From Torreya grandis (lineage: Eukaryota > Streptophyta > Pinopsida > Cupressales > Taxaceae), in the NCBI GenBank assembly GCA_037957365.1, contig JARHVA010008417.1:429825-493824 (forward strand): a DNA stretch of 64,000 nt, in the 5' to 3' direction. The notes under the pieces were generated by a model that had not been told where the DNA came from, ran no database searches, and was given only the letters and a program-made list of their open reading frames with translations. The position numbers were made by a program, and so were the translations under genes. This document shows positions 61,391-64,000 of this stretch, piece by piece (position 1 is the first letter of the stretch; each line of letters begins with the position of its first letter).

Positions 61391-63452
61391 ACAGTAAGCA
61401 TTGAAGAGAGGCTAGTAGTTTATGAGGAACCCTAGGGTCATCATAATCATCATCATGTTCCCATATAACTATCCTTTAAGCTTTGTGAATGCCAAACCAA
61501 TGTTTACCATAGCCCTCAAGAGTCCATTTAGACCTTACTTAATTTTCTTACATAGAATTTTATCTAAGAAAGGCCTCAGAAGGCTAAACAAGTATGTGTT
61601 AAAGAGACTTATATCCATGTTTCTCAATAGACCACACAAGGGACTTCATCTTTAGTTTTGCAGGAAGAGATCCCTAGTGATCTAGTTCATGATTTTGAGG
61701 CTAATTTAGCCAATAAATTGAGTTTTCCAATCAACATCTCTAGAATTCAATATAATATATAAAGGAAACACAACAACAAATTTATTGTTTCCCACCCATA
61801 TCAAGAAAAAGTGCAGAAGCAAAGGTTTCTAAACCTAAGGTTATGACTTAGAATCATATTCAAAAATCAAGAAAGAAGAAAGAACAATTAGGCATAATAC
61901 AAGATGCTAAAGTCAATATGAAGTAGGAGATCATTCAGCCTACACTCCTTTCCCCTTAAAATCCTAGAGACTTTTCTTCATGAAAGCCATTCAAGAAGCG
62001 AAGCAATAGAGAGAGGAGGTGAAGTTGCATCATCAAGAAGAGTAGCCTTATGAGCAAAATCAAGCATATATGGTAACTTCTTTGGACAATTCTCATCTTA
62101 CTAAATATTTTCAAGGGTATAATATGCCACTCTTTGAAAAGAGCCTCTCCTTTATGAGGCAAATCAAGAAGATGCAGCTAAGGAAATAGAAAATGAAGGT
62201 GACTTGAGTGACTAGGAAGAAGAAATCATGAATGGAATACCTCTTGATGAGGGCAAACATGTTTCAGTCTTCCATAATGATGTAAATATGGAATAAGTGC
62301 AAGATAAATATGAGGTACAAGCTAAGATATAAGTAAAATAATAAGTGCAATAAGAAGTTTCAAGTATGCAACAAAAAGTTGTCTCTTATAAGTCTCTTGA
62401 TCACATATTAGCTATCTCACCTCAATAAGATCCTCAAGAACTTGTTGAATTAACCATTAATGAATGCAAGCCAACCAAAGAGGATAAGATTCAAGGTAAT
62501 TATGATGATTTATGGGGCAGAAATATATGGATATGCAATGAATATCAGGCCTTTCAGGGTCTCACACTTCCCATGTAAGACCTTAAAGACCAATCAACTA
62601 TTAAATCTATTCATTTTAGCTCAAAAAAAGAGTAAATTCATGGGATAAGAAGATTGAACATGTGTTTGCTGATATACTAACTTAAATTATTTCCCTTAAT
62701 CACAAATCTAATGAAGAAATATTATCATAAAACATGCTTAAAGAGATACAAAAGATCAATCATGAAGATCTAGACAAGTCACTTGTCCATGAGGAGAAGA
62801 ATCAAGCTATAATGGAAGACATATCAAATCATGATCAACATATGGATGAGGCAAAATTAGTAGCCTTGCTTCAATAAAGAAGATATGGGAGGAAGATGAT
62901 TGGGTCTTAGGTCTATATTTTTCAATCCATATACTTGAGAACAGAGATAGGAGGTCTAACTATATCATCAAGAAGTCATGAGCATATAATTTATCTTATC
63001 TACATAAGAGAGCTATCAAGAGATGGAAAATACATTTCAAAGTTCCATGGTGCATCTAATAGCTTCCTATTTGACCTTGGAGGAAAGCTTGTTACTTCAG
63101 GTTAGTTGTTCTAGGTTTGCTTTGTTTTAATAAGTGATTAACATAAGCAGTAGTCTACTTCCCTTTTTTCTTTTTTTCCCTATTTCCTTAGGCTAGTGGC
63201 CCTTGATTTATTTAGGTTAGTTTCCCTTTTATCTATGTTTCCATTTAATAAGTTCCTTGGGCACTTTGTTTTATTTTATTATTTTTAGTCCTTGTTTGTT
63301 TCAGAGAATTTATCCAAGGGTTGGTAACTAGTTTTATCTTTAGATCAATATGTCGAACAAAAGTAGAGACTCCATACCTAATGGAATATCCAAGACAAAT
63401 GGTCTGGGTTCTCAAGCATAGTAGGCATGCTTCCTAGTTGAGTTGCTAAATA
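61391..63452 (+). other. Rest of element V internal region
   Basis: Plus-strand fragments look protein-like but are broken: about 61660-61740 (EEIPSDLVHDFEANLANKLS), about 62435-62575 (ELVELTINECKPTKEDKIQG), and about 62925-63105 ending KFHGASNSFLFDLGGKLVTS before a stop. No RT, RNase H or integrase motif was found. The last 340 bp before the 3' LTR are T-rich and non-coding, without an obvious purine tract. Confidence 0.4.
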
Positions 63453-64000
63453 TGTTGACCAATTTTAGCCCACATACCAATATTTTAAATGCAAGAGAGA
63501 AGATACCAATATATTCTCATGGTGTTCATAAGATTTTAGGGGTATGAAATAGATTGACAAGGTCTTAAATGTTCATTAGAGCCTTATAAAGAGATAATAG
63601 TTTCTTGCACAAGTCTAGAAGAGCCAAAATTGTCATCACACAGTAAAAATGGATAGGTCATTCTAGTTAAACATTTAATAAATTCACCTTGGAAATCAAT
63701 TAGGGTCTAATATCACATAGACATGATATTTTTCATGACTTGAACATTCGAGGAAAAATTGGTATCTTGATGATTTTTTAATCTCAAGATACAAGCATTA
63801 AAAGATGAACTAACAAAGTGGGATGCACACACAAACATAAAATTTAGGCATCATGAAATTGCCATTTAAATTAAAATATTCAAGGTTGAATGAATGTCTG
63901 ATAAGTTTCAAGATCTTGGGTACGTGAATGAAGATCTAATGGTGCACATCAATTGACAAGGCCAGTGGGTCCAAGATGATTAATGGCATGTGATCCATTG
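63453..64000 (+). repeat. 3' LTR of element V (first 548 bp)
   Basis: Aligns with 58166-58715 with substitutions and small indels (shared GGTGTTCATAAGATTTTAGG and GAGATAATAGTTTCTT). Continues past the window end. Confidence 0.85.

Overview
The window looks like intergenic DNA from a large, repeat-rich plant nuclear genome. It is AT-rich and CpG-poor. I find no intact host gene, tRNA, rRNA, CRISPR array or bacterial-type operon. Nearly everything identifiable is a decayed LTR retrotransposon: Ty3/gypsy elements of the Tat/Athila-like type on both strands, and one Ty1/copia element with a SIRE/Maximus-type gag. Low GC and dense C-to-T/G-to-A stop codons would fit a gymnosperm or another giant-genome plant, but the species cannot be fixed from the sequence. 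All alignments were made by eye; boundaries are good to a few bases where TG/CA ends, a polypurine tract (PPT) or a target-site duplication (TSD) is cited, and otherwise to tens of bases or more. || Layout. 1-12235: reverse-strand gypsy element A1, split by a forward copy of the same family, A2 (4768-12145), that landed inside A1's 5' LTR; A2 carries a protease and A1 a gag-like remnant. 12236-16200: mostly unassigned, with one faint protein-like frame. 16225-17640: reverse-strand gypsy integrase. 17881-18690: forward-strand ORF remnant of unknown kind, followed by palindromic repeats (19560-19870), a PPT and a forward LTR (20340 on). 22304-35690: a tandem duplication of about 590 bp that hosts S1 (22761-34928, reverse), a nearly complete 12.2-kb gypsy element with both LTRs, primer site, gag, protease and PPT but no reverse transcriptase or integrase. 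35700-42205: reverse-strand gypsy element T, with integrase, a forward-strand (antisense) protein remnant, and a possible PPT/LTR. 42228-49411: S2, same family as S1 by LTR and 3' region, but carrying reverse transcriptase, RNase H and integrase. 49412-58165: reverse-strand copia element with two LTRs and a gag with two zinc knuckles, itself holding a solo gypsy LTR (52131-53307). 58166 to the window end: element V, with about 2.6-kb LTRs, a small non-pol internal region and a long CT microsatellite. || How the parts relate. S1 lacks polymerase functions but shares LTR, PPT and 3' sequence with S2, so the two look like a non-autonomous/autonomous pair. S1 and T both hold forward-strand protein-like remnants antisense to their own genes, between the coding region and the 3' LTR, a layout known for Tat-lineage elements. 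Every coding region carries stops or lost catalytic residues, so the whole stretch appears to be silenced, ageing heterochromatin.
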